From an uncultured Bacteroidota bacterium (GTDB lineage: Bacteria; Bacteroidota; Bacteroidia; Bacteroidales; P3), in NCBI GenBank assembly GCA_902771735.1, contig CACXXO010000012.1, positions 1 to 64,000 of the forward strand: DNA of 64,000 bases. Reading direction: 5' to 3'. The notes under the pieces were generated by a model that was not told the DNA's origin, did no database searches, and saw nothing but the letters and a program-made list of their open reading frames with translations. The position numbers and the translations under genes were made by a program. Of the stretch, positions 33,571 to 42,302 are shown piece by piece; position 1 is the first letter of the stretch; the number at the start of each line of letters is the position of its first letter.

Positions 33571-34359
33571 TTATTCGCTCTTGCGAACACTCTTGTAGCC
33601 GCTCATCAGGCCCGTAGTGGCGCTGCCGATGAAAGCGAGGATTTGTTTTCCCTCATCGGTCTGTCCATAGCGCTCTTTTACCTGCTCCACAGCGTCGGTA
33701 ACATTCAGTCCCTTGACGAAGATATAGCGGTAGATATCGCTGATGCGGTTAATGCTCTCTTGTGTGAAGCCGCGACGCTGGAGACCGAGGGTGTTCACTC
33801 CACAGTACTGTATAGGATATCGTGCCGCCTTGACATATGGAGGAATGTCCTTGTCGATGAGGGCACCGCCCTGGGTGATAACATGCGAACCGATGTGTAT
33901 GAACTGCAGACAAGCCGTCTTTCCGCCAAGGATGACATAGTCTCCCATGATGATATGTCCAGCAAGTGTGGCGTTGTTGGCCAACACGCAGTTGTCGCCC
34001 ACCACGCAGTCATGCGCCACATGAACATATGCCATCAGCAGATTATTGTTGCCGATGACGGTCTTGCCACTGGCAGCAGTACCGCGGTTGATGGTGCAGC
34101 ACTCACGGATGGTGTTATTGTCTCCGATTTCCACGGTGGTATATTCGCCGGCAAACTTCAGGTCTTGCGGTACGGCAGCAATGACAGCACCTGGGAAAAT
34201 CTTGCAGTTCTTTCCGATGCGGGCGCCCGGGAAAATGGTCACATTGGGACCAATCCACGTACCGTCACCAATCTCCACGTCCTCGTAGATGGTGGTGAAA
34301 TTCGAAATCTTTACATTCTGGCCAATTTTGGCATCAGGGTGAAGGTCGTATAAAGTCAT
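33571..34359 (-). CDS. lpxA: UDP-N-acetylglucosamine O-acyltransferase LpxA
   Basis: The 262-residue left-handed beta-helix enzyme has many hexapeptide repeats (IGDGTWIGPNVTIFPGARIG, IGDNNTIRECCTINRGTA, VAHDCVVGDNCVLANNATLA, GHIIMGDYVILGG). Catalytic His is in YVHVAHDC, and the C-terminal helices (QVKERYGQTDEGKQILAF) are present. It transfers 3-hydroxyacyl chains to UDP-GlcNAc, the first step of lipid A synthesis. It is 15 bases after lpxC and ends the guaA-LysM-lpxC-lpxA run. Confidence 0.96.
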   Translation of the reverse strand: MTLYDLHPDAKIGQNVKISNFTTIYEDVEIGDGTWIGPNVTIFPGARIGKNCKIFPGAVIAAVPQDLKFAGEYTTVEIGDNNTIRECCTINRGTAASGKTVIGNNNLLMAYVHVAHDCVVGDNCVLANNATLAGHIIMGDYVILGGKTACLQFIHIGSHVITQGGALIDKDIPPYVKAARYPIQYCGVNTLGLQRRGFTQESINRISDIYRYIFVKGLNVTDAVEQVKERYGQTDEGKQILAFIGSATTGLMSGYKSVRKSE

Positions 34360-34374
34360 TGTATTACAATTGTT

Positions 34375-35304
34375 TTAATCATTATTGGGATGGTTTCTCA
34401 TATACTCCATAAGATAGCAGGCAAAGGCATTATTGGCCTTATGTCCAGGCTTGAAAATGGCGAAATGGGCGTTGAGCATACACCCCGCCAAACGCACGTC
34501 ACCCACGAAGTCGAGCAATTTGTGACGTGCCGGCTCGTTGGGGAAATAAGGGTTGGTGGTGTTGAGCACACCGTCGTGAACCTTAAAATTATTGATATCC
34601 TTGTTGAAAATCTTGCCCAATCGCTTGAGCTGCCGGGGCTTCAGTTCCTCGTTGACATAGACGAGGGCGTTGTCGAGACTGCCTCCCTTGATGAGGTTGA
34701 AACGCAGCAGGGGTTCAATTTCGTGCAGAAAAACAAAAGTGCGACAAGGAGCAATGCCAGCGGGATACTCAGAGAGATCGTTCATGTCGGCCTCCTGACG
34801 GCCAATGACACTACCGGCAAAGTCAATCTCGCAATGAACAGAGAAATGGTCACAAGGCGTAAGGTCGAACACCGAACCCGTAGGTTTGTATTCAAAATGG
34901 ATAGGTTCCTTAAATGTGTAGTATTTTCGTGGTGCCGCCATCGTACGCACACCCACGCGAGCCAATTCAAGCATCCAGGGACGCGACGACCCGTCGATGA
35001 TGGGCACCTCGCCTCCATCGAGCTCCACCAAGGCGTTGTCTATTCGCATGCCATGGAGAGCCGACATCAGGTGTTCGATGGTCGCTATCGACTGGCGTCC
35101 GCTACCCAAGGTGGTGCCACGTGAGGTTGTTCCCACATTGTTCGCCAACGCTTGCTGGGTGATAATATTGGTGCGGTCGGTACGGCGGAAAGCAATGCCG
35201 AAGTCCTCGAAGGCGGGCTTCACTGTCACCGTCACCGTGCGACCCGTGTGCAGACCAGGACCTGTCACTCGAAATTCTTTCTGTATTGTAGTTTGATAAT
35301 CCAT
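34375..35304 (-). CDS. lpxC: UDP-3-O-acyl-N-acetylglucosamine deacetylase LpxC, not fused to FabZ
   Basis: The 309-residue zinc amidase shows GPGLHTGRTVTV, IATIEHLMSALHGMRIDNAL (zinc His), VELDGGEVPIIDGSSRPWM, FVFLHEIEPL and ARHKLLDFVGDVRLAG (zinc His/Asp). It carries out the committed step of lipid A synthesis. In Bacteroides and most Bacteroidota LpxC is fused to FabZ as one ~460-residue protein. Here the chain ends after the LpxC domain (EYMRNHPNND) and lpxA follows at once, with no fabZ. The start MDYQTTIQ is used; an in-frame TTG two codons earlier is less likely. Confidence 0.95.
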   Translation of the reverse strand: MDYQTTIQKEFRVTGPGLHTGRTVTVTVKPAFEDFGIAFRRTDRTNIITQQALANNVGTTSRGTTLGSGRQSIATIEHLMSALHGMRIDNALVELDGGEVPIIDGSSRPWMLELARVGVRTMAAPRKYYTFKEPIHFEYKPTGSVFDLTPCDHFSVHCEIDFAGSVIGRQEADMNDLSEYPAGIAPCRTFVFLHEIEPLLRFNLIKGGSLDNALVYVNEELKPRQLKRLGKIFNKDINNFKVHDGVLNTTNPYFPNEPARHKLLDFVGDVRLAGCMLNAHFAIFKPGHKANNAFACYLMEYMRNHPNND

Positions 35305-35320
35305 TGACAAATAGTAGTTT

Positions 35321-37015
35321 TTATTGAGCGGGGATAAAATGTAGCGATTCCATACGGAACAGCTGCGGCTGGTCGTTCTCCAATCCGGCTTGACGTCGGC
35401 TCAAGTGCAATGGATGCACCAGTGTCGGCATCGATTCGGTGGGCTGGTTCCAAAATTCACGATTGCGTCTGTTCAGACCATTGACGATATACATTGTCAA
35501 ATCGTAGCCCGTGGCAGCCAACGGCGACGTAGGCTCCGACCCATAGGCGTTGCGGAAAGCCTTGAGAAATTCCACATGCACACTGTTGGTCATGTCCCAC
35601 GACAGAGAAAACGTATGATAGCCGAGCAGTTGCAGCTGCGAGAAATCAATATCGTTGTAGTCGCGCGTCCAGTCACTGATGGTATAGAGCGTCGGGCTGT
35701 CATTCTTGAAAGCCGCCAGGCGATTCAGCAGATTGCTCACATAGACGCGCATCTGATCCACCTTATGGTCATAGATACTCAGCACATTACAATTCGGCGT
35801 GGCCTTGAGGGTTGAGGTGAGTTTATTGCTCTGGTTCCAGTTGAAGAGGGTATATTTGATATCACCGCGCTCGGAGAGCTGCCGTTTCAACTCGTCGAGC
35901 AATGGCTTCTCACTTTTGGCATTGGCTCCATGAATGATGTAGAGGTGACCGTTGGGACGCTCGGCCTTCATGTTGTTCAGCATCGCACGCACCTGACTCT
36001 CCATCGAGGGCTGTATCTTCACCATTTGGGCGTTCTCTGCACAAATCTCACTTCGTGTGGTCATGGGATTGACGATATAGACACCCGCTTCGCGCGCCAA
36101 TTCGGCAGCCTTGTCGAAAGCGTCACGAAACAGCAGCGCCACAACAAAGTCGCTCTCTGCCACACGATGCGAAGAAAAAGCATCTTCAACAGCGGCGGCA
36201 GTATTGGTCGACACGTCGACCACATTGATTTCCACACTAATGCCCTTGGTCGACAGCTCGTCCAAAGCCATGCGGATACCTTCGTAAAACTCAATGAATT
36301 CAAATTGCTTATAACTCTTCTTGCCACGCTGTTCGATGTCGAACTTGGTTGTAGAGATGTCTTCTATCTGATCAAGATGGAGCGGCATCATCACCGCCAT
36401 CTTGATCACCTTGCCAGTTTTCCTCACTTCAGGAGTCCTCTGGTCATTCCGGTTCGCGTTCTCGGAAGGGGTGCCCGCTTGGCGGGGTGGGGTTTTCAAA
36501 TTCTCATTCCCTCCTTCCCTCTGATTATTCCGAGGGCTTTCATACGGCGACATCACCGAGCCGGGATTCTCCTGCTCGCGGCTCTTTTCTTCTCTCTTTC
36601 GCTCGTTCTCCTCCTGTTGCTTCCGTATGGCCTCCTGCTTCTGTGCCTCGATATCCTCGGTACTGGTGGAGAATTGGCCCCTCGCCGGCAGCCATACCGT
36701 GTCACCAGGATGCAAGAAGTGGATATCCACATGCGTCACCGCATCATAGCTCTCCACTTTGTAGGCTTTGGCGATAGAGTAAACCGTTTGACCTTTCTCC
36801 ACAATGTGCACATAATATTTCCTCCCATGCATCACCTGCGTCTCGGTCGAGACTTTGACAGGTGCCGTCCCCGGCTTCTGGGCCCGTGCAGAATTGAAAA
36901 ATGAAAATTGGAAATTGAAAAATATACATACACACAGCAGCATCTTCCAATTCCAACCATCAATTATCCAACGACATGGAGCGCCGGCATCCTGCCGGCA
37001 TAAAAATCGTTTCAT
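35321..37015 (-). CDS. LysM domain plus periplasmic-binding-protein-like domain
   Basis: This ~564-residue protein has a signal sequence around LLCVCIFFNFQFSFFNSARA, then a LysM domain at ~67-111 (YYVHIVEKGQTVYSIAKAYK, FLHPGDTVWLPA) that binds peptidoglycan. A Glu/Lys/Arg-rich linker follows, then a receptor-like domain at ~195-540 (IKMAVMMPLHLDQIEDISTT, YEGIRMALDELSTKGIS, PMTTRSEICAENAQMVKIQP, YTLFNWNQSNKLTSTL), similar to LysM/ABC-type substrate-binding fusions. It probably acts in the periplasm on the cell wall or senses a ligand. Starts at 37015 or 36943 are possible. The 37015 form adds a Cys-rich N-terminus encoded by a GCCGGC hairpin. Upstream of lpxC. Confidence 0.82.
   Translation of the reverse strand: MKRFLCRQDAGAPCRWIIDGWNWKMLLCVCIFFNFQFSFFNSARAQKPGTAPVKVSTETQVMHGRKYYVHIVEKGQTVYSIAKAYKVESYDAVTHVDIHFLHPGDTVWLPARGQFSTSTEDIEAQKQEAIRKQQEENERKREEKSREQENPGSVMSPYESPRNNQREGGNENLKTPPRQAGTPSENANRNDQRTPEVRKTGKVIKMAVMMPLHLDQIEDISTTKFDIEQRGKKSYKQFEFIEFYEGIRMALDELSTKGISVEINVVDVSTNTAAAVEDAFSSHRVAESDFVVALLFRDAFDKAAELAREAGVYIVNPMTTRSEICAENAQMVKIQPSMESQVRAMLNNMKAERPNGHLYIIHGANAKSEKPLLDELKRQLSERGDIKYTLFNWNQSNKLTSTLKATPNCNVLSIYDHKVDQMRVYVSNLLNRLAAFKNDSPTLYTISDWTRDYNDIDFSQLQLLGYHTFSLSWDMTNSVHVEFLKAFRNAYGSEPTSPLAATGYDLTMYIVNGLNRRNREFWNQPTESMPTLVHPLHLSRRQAGLENDQPQLFRMESLHFIPAQ
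36983..36999. repeat. Short GC-rich hairpin at the start of the LysM gene
   Basis: GCCGGCATCCTGCCGGC forms an inverted repeat with GCCGG arms around a 7-base loop, inside DNA that encodes the first residues after Met (RQDAGAP). It stands out from the AT-rich DNA on both sides. Confidence 0.5.
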
Positions 37016-37020
37016 AATCA

Positions 37021-37063
37021 TTTCAGCTTTCAATTCTCAATTCTTTATTTCTCAATTCCCAAA
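37021..37063. repeat. CAATTCTCAATT low-complexity repeat
   Basis: This is a run of TTCAATTCTCAATTC-type words between the guaA stop and the LysM start. Related words encode the signal-peptide cores at 32559-32586 and 36891-36931. Confidence 0.55.
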
Positions 37064-37068
37064 TCAAT

Positions 37069-38595
37069 CTACTCCCATTCAATTGTTGCCGGCGGCTTGG
37101 AGCTGATGTCGTAGCACACACGGTTGACGCCCTTCACCCTGTTGATGATTTCGTTAGAAATCTTGGCCATGAAGTCGTAGGGCAAATGACTCCAGTCGGC
37201 CGTCATGCCGTCGACACTCTCCACAGCACGCAGTGCCACAACACTCTCGTAGGTCCTCTCGTCACCCATCACGCCCACACTCTGCACCGGCAGCAGCATG
37301 GCGCCGGCCTGCCACACCTTGTCGTATAGACCTGCGTCGCGCAAGCCCTGGATGAAGATGTGATCCACCTCCTGAAGGATGCGCACCTTCTCGGGCGTCA
37401 CATCGCTCAATATTCTGATAGCCAAGCCGGGACCCGGGAAGGGATGGCGGCCTATGAGTTCCTCCTTGATGCCCAGCTGACGGCCCACTCGGCGCACCTC
37501 ATCCTTGAACAACGAACGCAGCGGCTCGACGAGCTGAAGTTTCATATAGTCGGGCAAACCGCCCACATTGTGGTGGCTCTTGATGGTCTGGCTCGGACCT
37601 TTAACGCTCGAACTCTCAATCACATCGGGATAGATGGTACCCTGACCGAGCCACTTGGCGTCGGTGATAAGCTTGGCCTCGGCGTCAAACACGTCGATAA
37701 AGGTCTTGCCGATGCCCTTGCGCTTTTTCTCAGGATCCTTCACACCGGCCAGCACATCGTAGAAACGCTGCTTGGCATCCACCCCTTTCACATTGAGGCC
37801 CATATCCTTATAGCTTTCAAGCACACTCTCGAACTCGTTCTTGCGCAGCAAACCGTTGTCGACAAAGATACAATGAAGCTGATGGCCGATGGCACGGTTC
37901 AGCAACACGGCAGCCACAGTGCTGTCCACTCCGCCGCTCAAGCCGAGCACCACTTTGTCTCCGCCCACCTTCTCACGCAACTCTTTGACGGTCGTCTCGA
38001 TAAAACTTGCCGGCGTCCACTCCTGGCGGCAACCGCAGATGTCAACCACAAAATTACGAAGCAGCTGCACACCGTCGGTCGAGTGGTGCACCTCGGGATG
38101 GAATTGAATGGCGTAGGTCGGCTCGCCTTCAATCTGATAGCCGGCATATTTGACATTCTCTGTCGAGCAAATGGTCTTGTACCCCTCGGGCAGGACCTCG
38201 ATAGTGTCGCCGTGGCTCATCCACACCTGGCTTCCCACCGGCACTCCCTTCATCAGAGGATTCGAGCTGTCAATATAATTGAGGTTGGCGCGACCATACT
38301 CGCGAATCTTACTCTGCTGCACTCGGCCGCCGCCCCATTTGGCCAGATACTGAGCACCGTAGCACACCGCCAACAACGGCAGCTTGCCCTTGATGTTCTC
38401 CATCTGGGGCACCGGTGCGTCAACGGCATTGCAACTGTAGGGACTACCTGAAAAAACGACACCCTTCACGTCGTCCGTGAGGGCAGGAATCTTATTGAAA
38501 GGATGGATTTCACAGTATACATTAGCCTCGCGAATCTTACGCGCGATCAGCTGAGTGTATTGAGAGCCAAAGTCTAAGATGATTATCGTATCCAT
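37069..38595 (-). CDS. guaA: GMP synthase (glutamine-hydrolysing) GuaA
   Basis: The 508-residue enzyme makes GMP from XMP, ATP and glutamine. The N-terminal class I amidotransferase has [28 protein letters not shown] (catalytic Cys in VCYGAQ) and [10 protein letters not shown]. The ATP-pyrophosphatase has [20 protein letters not shown], and the dimerisation domain ends [12 protein letters not shown], the usual GuaA C-terminus. Full length. It leads the minus-strand run to LysM, lpxC and lpxA, with a promoter at 38619. Confidence 0.97.
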   Translation of the reverse strand: MDTIIILDFGSQYTQLIARKIREANVYCEIHPFNKIPALTDDVKGVVFSGSPYSCNAVDAPVPQMENIKGKLPLLAVCYGAQYLAKWGGGRVQQSKIREYGRANLNYIDSSNPLMKGVPVGSQVWMSHGDTIEVLPEGYKTICSTENVKYAGYQIEGEPTYAIQFHPEVHHSTDGVQLLRNFVVDICGCRQEWTPASFIETTVKELREKVGGDKVVLGLSGGVDSTVAAVLLNRAIGHQLHCIFVDNGLLRKNEFESVLESYKDMGLNVKGVDAKQRFYDVLAGVKDPEKKRKGIGKTFIDVFDAEAKLITDAKWLGQGTIYPDVIESSSVKGPSQTIKSHHNVGGLPDYMKLQLVEPLRSLFKDEVRRVGRQLGIKEELIGRHPFPGPGLAIRILSDVTPEKVRILQEVDHIFIQGLRDAGLYDKVWQAGAMLLPVQSVGVMGDERTYESVVALRAVESVDGMTADWSHLPYDFMAKISNEIINRVKGVNRVCYDISSKPPATIEWE

Positions 38596-38618
38596 ATTAT
38601 TGTATTATTTTAAAAATG

Positions 38619-38626
38619 CAAAGATA
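38619..38626 (-). promoter_or_regulatory. Bacteroidota -7 box for the guaA operon
   Basis: On the minus strand this reads TATCTTTG then CA, a perfect TAnnTTTG. It lies 23 bases upstream of the guaA ATG. Confidence 0.72.
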
Positions 38627-38710
38627 CACATTTCCCCCGACATAACCAAATTTTTTTCTCCACGCCGATGTTTTTGCCTCCTCTCCGACTGGAATCAACT
38701 ACGCACTTTC

Positions 38711-38790
38711 TACCTACCAAATACCTACCAACTCCTTACCAACTCCTACCACGGTCGGAGTTGATAGGCATTTAACTGGGAGCAAATAGG
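38711..38790. repeat. Intergenic palindromic repeat, copy 5 (degenerate)
   Basis: The left side has four CTACCAA-type units. The dyad centre (CCTACCACGGTCGG) and the right arm (GGAGTTGATAGG) carry mismatches, so symmetry is partly lost. It lies in the 340-base divergent gap 38596-38935 between guaA and bamD. The rest is AT-rich DNA and the two promoters. Confidence 0.8.
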
Positions 38791-38921
38791 CAATTTTAAC
38801 TATCATTAACAAAATACAACCGCTGTTTACAACAAGTTTATAACACACCTAAACCGGGCTGTAAAAGAGGTCTTATTTCAATGTTTTTAAATTTATTTCA
38901 TAATATGTCATTTTTTTTTCG

Positions 38922-38929
38922 TATTTTTG
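38922..38929 (+). promoter_or_regulatory. Bacteroidota -7 box almost touching the bamD start
   Basis: TATTTTTG then CA matches TAnnTTTG. Its last base is only 7 bases before the bamD ATG, so the transcript would begin at or very near the start codon (leaderless or almost so). Confidence 0.65.
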
Positions 38930-38935
38930 CACGCT

Positions 38936-39739
38936 ATGAACAAAGTGAAAACCATCCTTGGAATTGTCTCAGTATGCTTACTGACAGTAAGTTGCAACGG
39001 ATTCAATAAGCTCCTCAACAGCAATGATTACGATGCAAAATATGCAGCGGCGCTCAAATACTACAACGAGAACAGTTATTCGCGCGCCGCGCAACTGTTC
39101 GAGAACCTCACCCTCTACTACCGCGGCAAGGAAAACGCCGAGAACATCGCCTGGTACTACGCCATGTCGCTCCTCAAGGAAAAGGACTATTATACCGCCG
39201 GCTACCAGTTCAAACGCTTCGCCAAACAGTTCCCTTACAGCGACCGCATGGAGGAAGCCTGCTATTATTCAGCCTACTGCAAATACATGGACTCGCCCGA
39301 ATACAATCTCGACCAAAGCCAGACGCAGGAGGCCATCGATGAGTTTGAAGCCTATGCCGAGCGCTGGCCCCACAGCACACGCATCCCCGAGGTGAACAAC
39401 TGCCTCGACGAGTTGCGCAACAAACTGATACGCAAATATTACGAGATAGCCTACGGGTACTATTTCATTGAAGAATATCACGCCGCCTACGAGTCGTTCA
39501 AACAATTTCTCAACGATTATCCCGAGGCGTCGATGCGCGAGGACGCCATGTACTACATGCTCGAGTCGAGCTACCGCTACGCCATCAACAGCCGCGAGGA
39601 CAAGATGTACGAACGCTTGCAGCAGGTAGTCAACGACTTCGACAAGTTCAGCAGCAGTTTCGGCGACTCAAAACGGCTGTCTGAAGCCCAGAACATCTAC
39701 ACCAAGACCCGCGAGGCCATGGCGAAAATAAAAAACTAA
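38936..39739 (+). CDS. bamD: Outer-membrane assembly lipoprotein BamD
   Basis: The 267-residue lipoprotein has a signal peptide and lipobox LLTVSC (Cys at about residue 20). Tandem TPR-like repeats follow: AALKYYNENSYSRAAQLFEN, AWYYAMSLLKEKDYYTAGYQ, FKRFAKQFPYSDRMEEACYY and SFKQFLNDYPEASMREDAMY. This is the BamD/YfiO pattern; BamD is the essential partner of BamA in folding outer-membrane barrels. The only sensible start is the ATG at 38936, right behind the -7 box. It begins the bamD-omega-coaBC-transglycosylase-uvrA run. Confidence 0.95.
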   Translation: MNKVKTILGIVSVCLLTVSCNGFNKLLNSNDYDAKYAAALKYYNENSYSRAAQLFENLTLYYRGKENAENIAWYYAMSLLKEKDYYTAGYQFKRFAKQFPYSDRMEEACYYSAYCKYMDSPEYNLDQSQTQEAIDEFEAYAERWPHSTRIPEVNNCLDELRNKLIRKYYEIAYGYYFIEEYHAAYESFKQFLNDYPEASMREDAMYYMLESSYRYAINSREDKMYERLQQVVNDFDKFSSSFGDSKRLSEAQNIYTKTREAMAKIKN

Positions 39740-39770
39740 GAATCAAGAAACAAAGTCAAAGATAATAAAA

Positions 39771-40148
39771 ATGGAAGAGAAAAAGAAGAAAGTGGTGAAC
39801 ACCACCATCACGCGCAACACCGCCGATTTCAGCAACATGACAGAGAACATCTACGAGACGGTAGCTGTCCTCACCAAACGTGCCAACCAAATTGCCGCCG
39901 AAGAGAAACGCGACCTTCACAACAAGATTGACGACTTCAAGAGCAGTAACGACGCCATCGACGAAATGTACGAAAACCGCGAGCAGATTGAAATCGTGCG
40001 CCGCTACGAGATGCAACCCAAACCCACCCTCGAGGCCACCGAAGAGTACCTCGAAGGCAAGATCTACTACCGCAACCCCGCCAAAGAGAGCGCCGAAGTG
40101 AAACAAGCCGAGGCCATCGACGAGGAAATCAAAAAGATAGAAGCCTAA
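39771..40148 (+). CDS. rpoZ: RNA polymerase omega subunit (Bacteroidota Rpb6-like)
   Basis: The 125-residue protein follows bamD and precedes coaBC, the usual place of the omega-type subunit in Bacteroidota. It has the N-terminal NTTITRNTADFSNMTENIYE, the helix ETVAVLTKRANQIAAEEKRD and the conserved RRYEMQPKPTLEATEEYLEG. Omega helps assemble and stabilise RNA polymerase. The family is divergent from E. coli RpoZ; the call rests on these blocks and on gene order. Confidence 0.85.
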   Translation: MEEKKKKVVNTTITRNTADFSNMTENIYETVAVLTKRANQIAAEEKRDLHNKIDDFKSSNDAIDEMYENREQIEIVRRYEMQPKPTLEATEEYLEGKIYYRNPAKESAEVKQAEAIDEEIKKIEA

Positions 40149-40152
40149 GGAA

Positions 40153-41328
40153 ATGAAAATTGTTGTCGGCATCACCGGAGGCATCGCGGCCTACAAAGTG
40201 CCCGAGTTGGTACGCCTGCTGAAAAAGGCTGGCCACGAGGTGCGCTGCGCCGCCACGGAGCACGCCCTGGAGTTCGTCACGAGAGTCACCCTCGAGACCG
40301 TCTCGGGAGCACCGCTCTATTCCGACCTCTTTGCCTCGGGCCGCACCGAGCACATCTCGCTCAAGGACTGGGGAGAGATGCTCGTGGTGGCTCCCGCCAC
40401 AGCCAACATAATAGGCAAGGTTGCTTCAGGCATCGCCGACGACGCTCTTTCGACACTCCTGCTGGCCTTCTCGGGCAAGCCCGTGGTCATGGCCCCAGCC
40501 ATGAATTGCGAGATGTGGGCACACCCTTCCGTTCAACGCAACGTGGACACGCTGAAGTCCTGGGGCATCCATATGGTGGGGCCCGAGGACGGCGAGCTTG
40601 CCTGCGGCGTCAGCGGCACGGGCCGCATGGCCGAACCCGAAGCCATCGCACAGTGTGTCAGATTATTATCACAACCCACAGAGCCATTGGCAGGACAACG
40701 CTGGTTAGTGACCGCCGGCCCCACCTACGAGCGCATTGACAGTGTCCGTTTCATAGGCAACTATTCGTCGGGCAAAATGGGATTTGCCCTGGCACAAGCA
40801 TTGGCCGACGAGGGCGCCGACGTGGAGTTGGTTTCCGGACCTACGTCGCTGAATCTTGTCCATCCCCATGTGAGAGTCACTCGCGTCGAGAGTGCCCGCG
40901 AGATGTACGATGTCGCAACCAAGGTGTTTCCAACCTGTCGCGGCGCAATACTGTCAGCTGCCGTAGCCGACTACCGTCCATCCGAATGTGCCGACCATAA
41001 ACTGAAAAAGAACGGTTCCGAGGGCATGCACCTTGAGCTGGTGCAAAATCCCGACATCCTGGCCACCCTCGGACAGGCAAAAAACGCGAGTCAAACCCTG
41101 GTAGGATTCGCCCTCGAGACCGACAACGAGGAGGCCAACGCACAGCATAAACTGGAGAAGAAAAATCTCGACTTCATCGTCCTCAACTCACTGCGCGACA
41201 AGGGTGCCGGTTTCGGCGTCGACACCAACAAGGTGACAATCATCGCCCGCGACGGTCGGCACAAAGAGAGTCCGCTCATGAGCAAGCAAGAGGTGGCCCG
41301 ACTAATCATCAATACCGTAACGACATGA
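40153..41328 (+). CDS. coaBC: Bifunctional phosphopantothenoylcysteine decarboxylase / phosphopantothenate-cysteine ligase CoaBC
   Basis: The 391-residue enzyme makes 4'-phosphopantetheine for coenzyme A. The CoaC flavoprotein half has GITGGIAAYKVPELVRLLKK, ISLKDWGEMLVVAPATANII, PAMNCEMWAHPSVQRNVD and the catalytic Cys in LACGVSGTGRM. The CoaB half has VTAGPTYERIDSVRFIGNYS, SSGKMGFALA and VGFALETDNEEANA. Complete. It is 4 bases after the omega gene and overlaps the next ATG by 4 bases. Confidence 0.96.
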   Translation: MKIVVGITGGIAAYKVPELVRLLKKAGHEVRCAATEHALEFVTRVTLETVSGAPLYSDLFASGRTEHISLKDWGEMLVVAPATANIIGKVASGIADDALSTLLLAFSGKPVVMAPAMNCEMWAHPSVQRNVDTLKSWGIHMVGPEDGELACGVSGTGRMAEPEAIAQCVRLLSQPTEPLAGQRWLVTAGPTYERIDSVRFIGNYSSGKMGFALAQALADEGADVELVSGPTSLNLVHPHVRVTRVESAREMYDVATKVFPTCRGAILSAAVADYRPSECADHKLKKNGSEGMHLELVQNPDILATLGQAKNASQTLVGFALETDNEEANAQHKLEKKNLDFIVLNSLRDKGAGFGVDTNKVTIIARDGRHKESPLMSKQEVARLIINTVTT

Positions 41329-42302
41329 AGAAGCTGTCCATTATAGCTATCGTACTGGCCTCTTTGGCGCTCGCCGGCGAGGCCTTTATTTTCGCCACCC
41401 GCAAAGAAAAGAACGATGACGAACTCCTGACCCGTGCCATCCGCGCCGACTACCGCGTCTATGCTCCGCCGATGCCCGATACGCTCTACTTCTGCGGCGA
41501 ACGCGTGCCATTGAACCTGTGGTATGTCCGCGAGGGTCTGGACAGAGAACTGGTGAGCAACATGTACTATCAAAGCAGCACGCTCTTCAACATCAAACGC
41601 GCCACCCGTGTCTTCCCAACCATCGAGCGCATCCTCAAAGAAGAAGGGGTGCCACAGGACATGAAATACCTCTGTGTCATCGAGAGCGGCCTCCAAAATG
41701 TCACCTCGCCCGCCGGTGCCAACGGTTATTGGCAATTCATGAAGACCACCGGGCAAAAATACGGCCTGGAAATAGGTGACGAAATCGACATGCGAAACGA
41801 CCTCGAAGCCGCCACACATGCCGCCTGCCGCTACCTCAAGGATCTAAAACGGCGCTTCGGCGGCTGGACCGAAGCCGCTGCCGCTTACAACTGCGGCGAG
41901 AACGGACTTGAGAAACGACTCGCCAGCCAACGGCAAAAGAGCTACTACAATCTATACCTCAACAAAGAGACACAGCGTTATGTATACCGCATTCTGGCCC
42001 TCAAACTCATCATGCAGCACCCGCAAGACTACGGTTATACCGTGAGACGCTGCGACACCTATCCCGAATTGCCCTATGAGGAAGTCTTGCTTAGCGGCAA
42101 AGATATCGACCTGGCAGACTTTGCTGCCGACCATGGCACCAGCTATAAAATGCTCCGCACAATGAATCCCTGGATTACCACCGACAAACTGAAGAACAAA
42201 GCCGACAAAACCTATAAAGTCCGAATACCTACCAAGAAAGGTACCGAATACACCACTATCACCAAAGGGAAACACGACACGACCGTAATTGAAAGTATAT
42301 GA
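41325..42302 (+). CDS. Lytic transglycosylase with C-terminal LysM-like region
   Basis: The 325-residue protein has an N-terminal anchor or signal ([20 protein letters not shown]). The SLT/goose-lysozyme domain is at ~100-235: [20 protein letters not shown] (catalytic Glu120), [38 protein letters not shown] and [13 protein letters not shown] LysM-like end follows ([24 protein letters not shown]). It should cleave peptidoglycan with formation of 1,6-anhydro ends, like MltD. It overlaps coaBC and uvrA by 4 bases each. Confidence 0.92.
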   Translation: MKKLSIIAIVLASLALAGEAFIFATRKEKNDDELLTRAIRADYRVYAPPMPDTLYFCGERVPLNLWYVREGLDRELVSNMYYQSSTLFNIKRATRVFPTIERILKEEGVPQDMKYLCVIESGLQNVTSPAGANGYWQFMKTTGQKYGLEIGDEIDMRNDLEAATHAACRYLKDLKRRFGGWTEAAAAYNCGENGLEKRLASQRQKSYYNLYLNKETQRYVYRILALKLIMQHPQDYGYTVRRCDTYPELPYEEVLLSGKDIDLADFAADHGTSYKMLRTMNPWITTDKLKNKADKTYKVRIPTKKGTEYTTITKGKHDTTVIESI

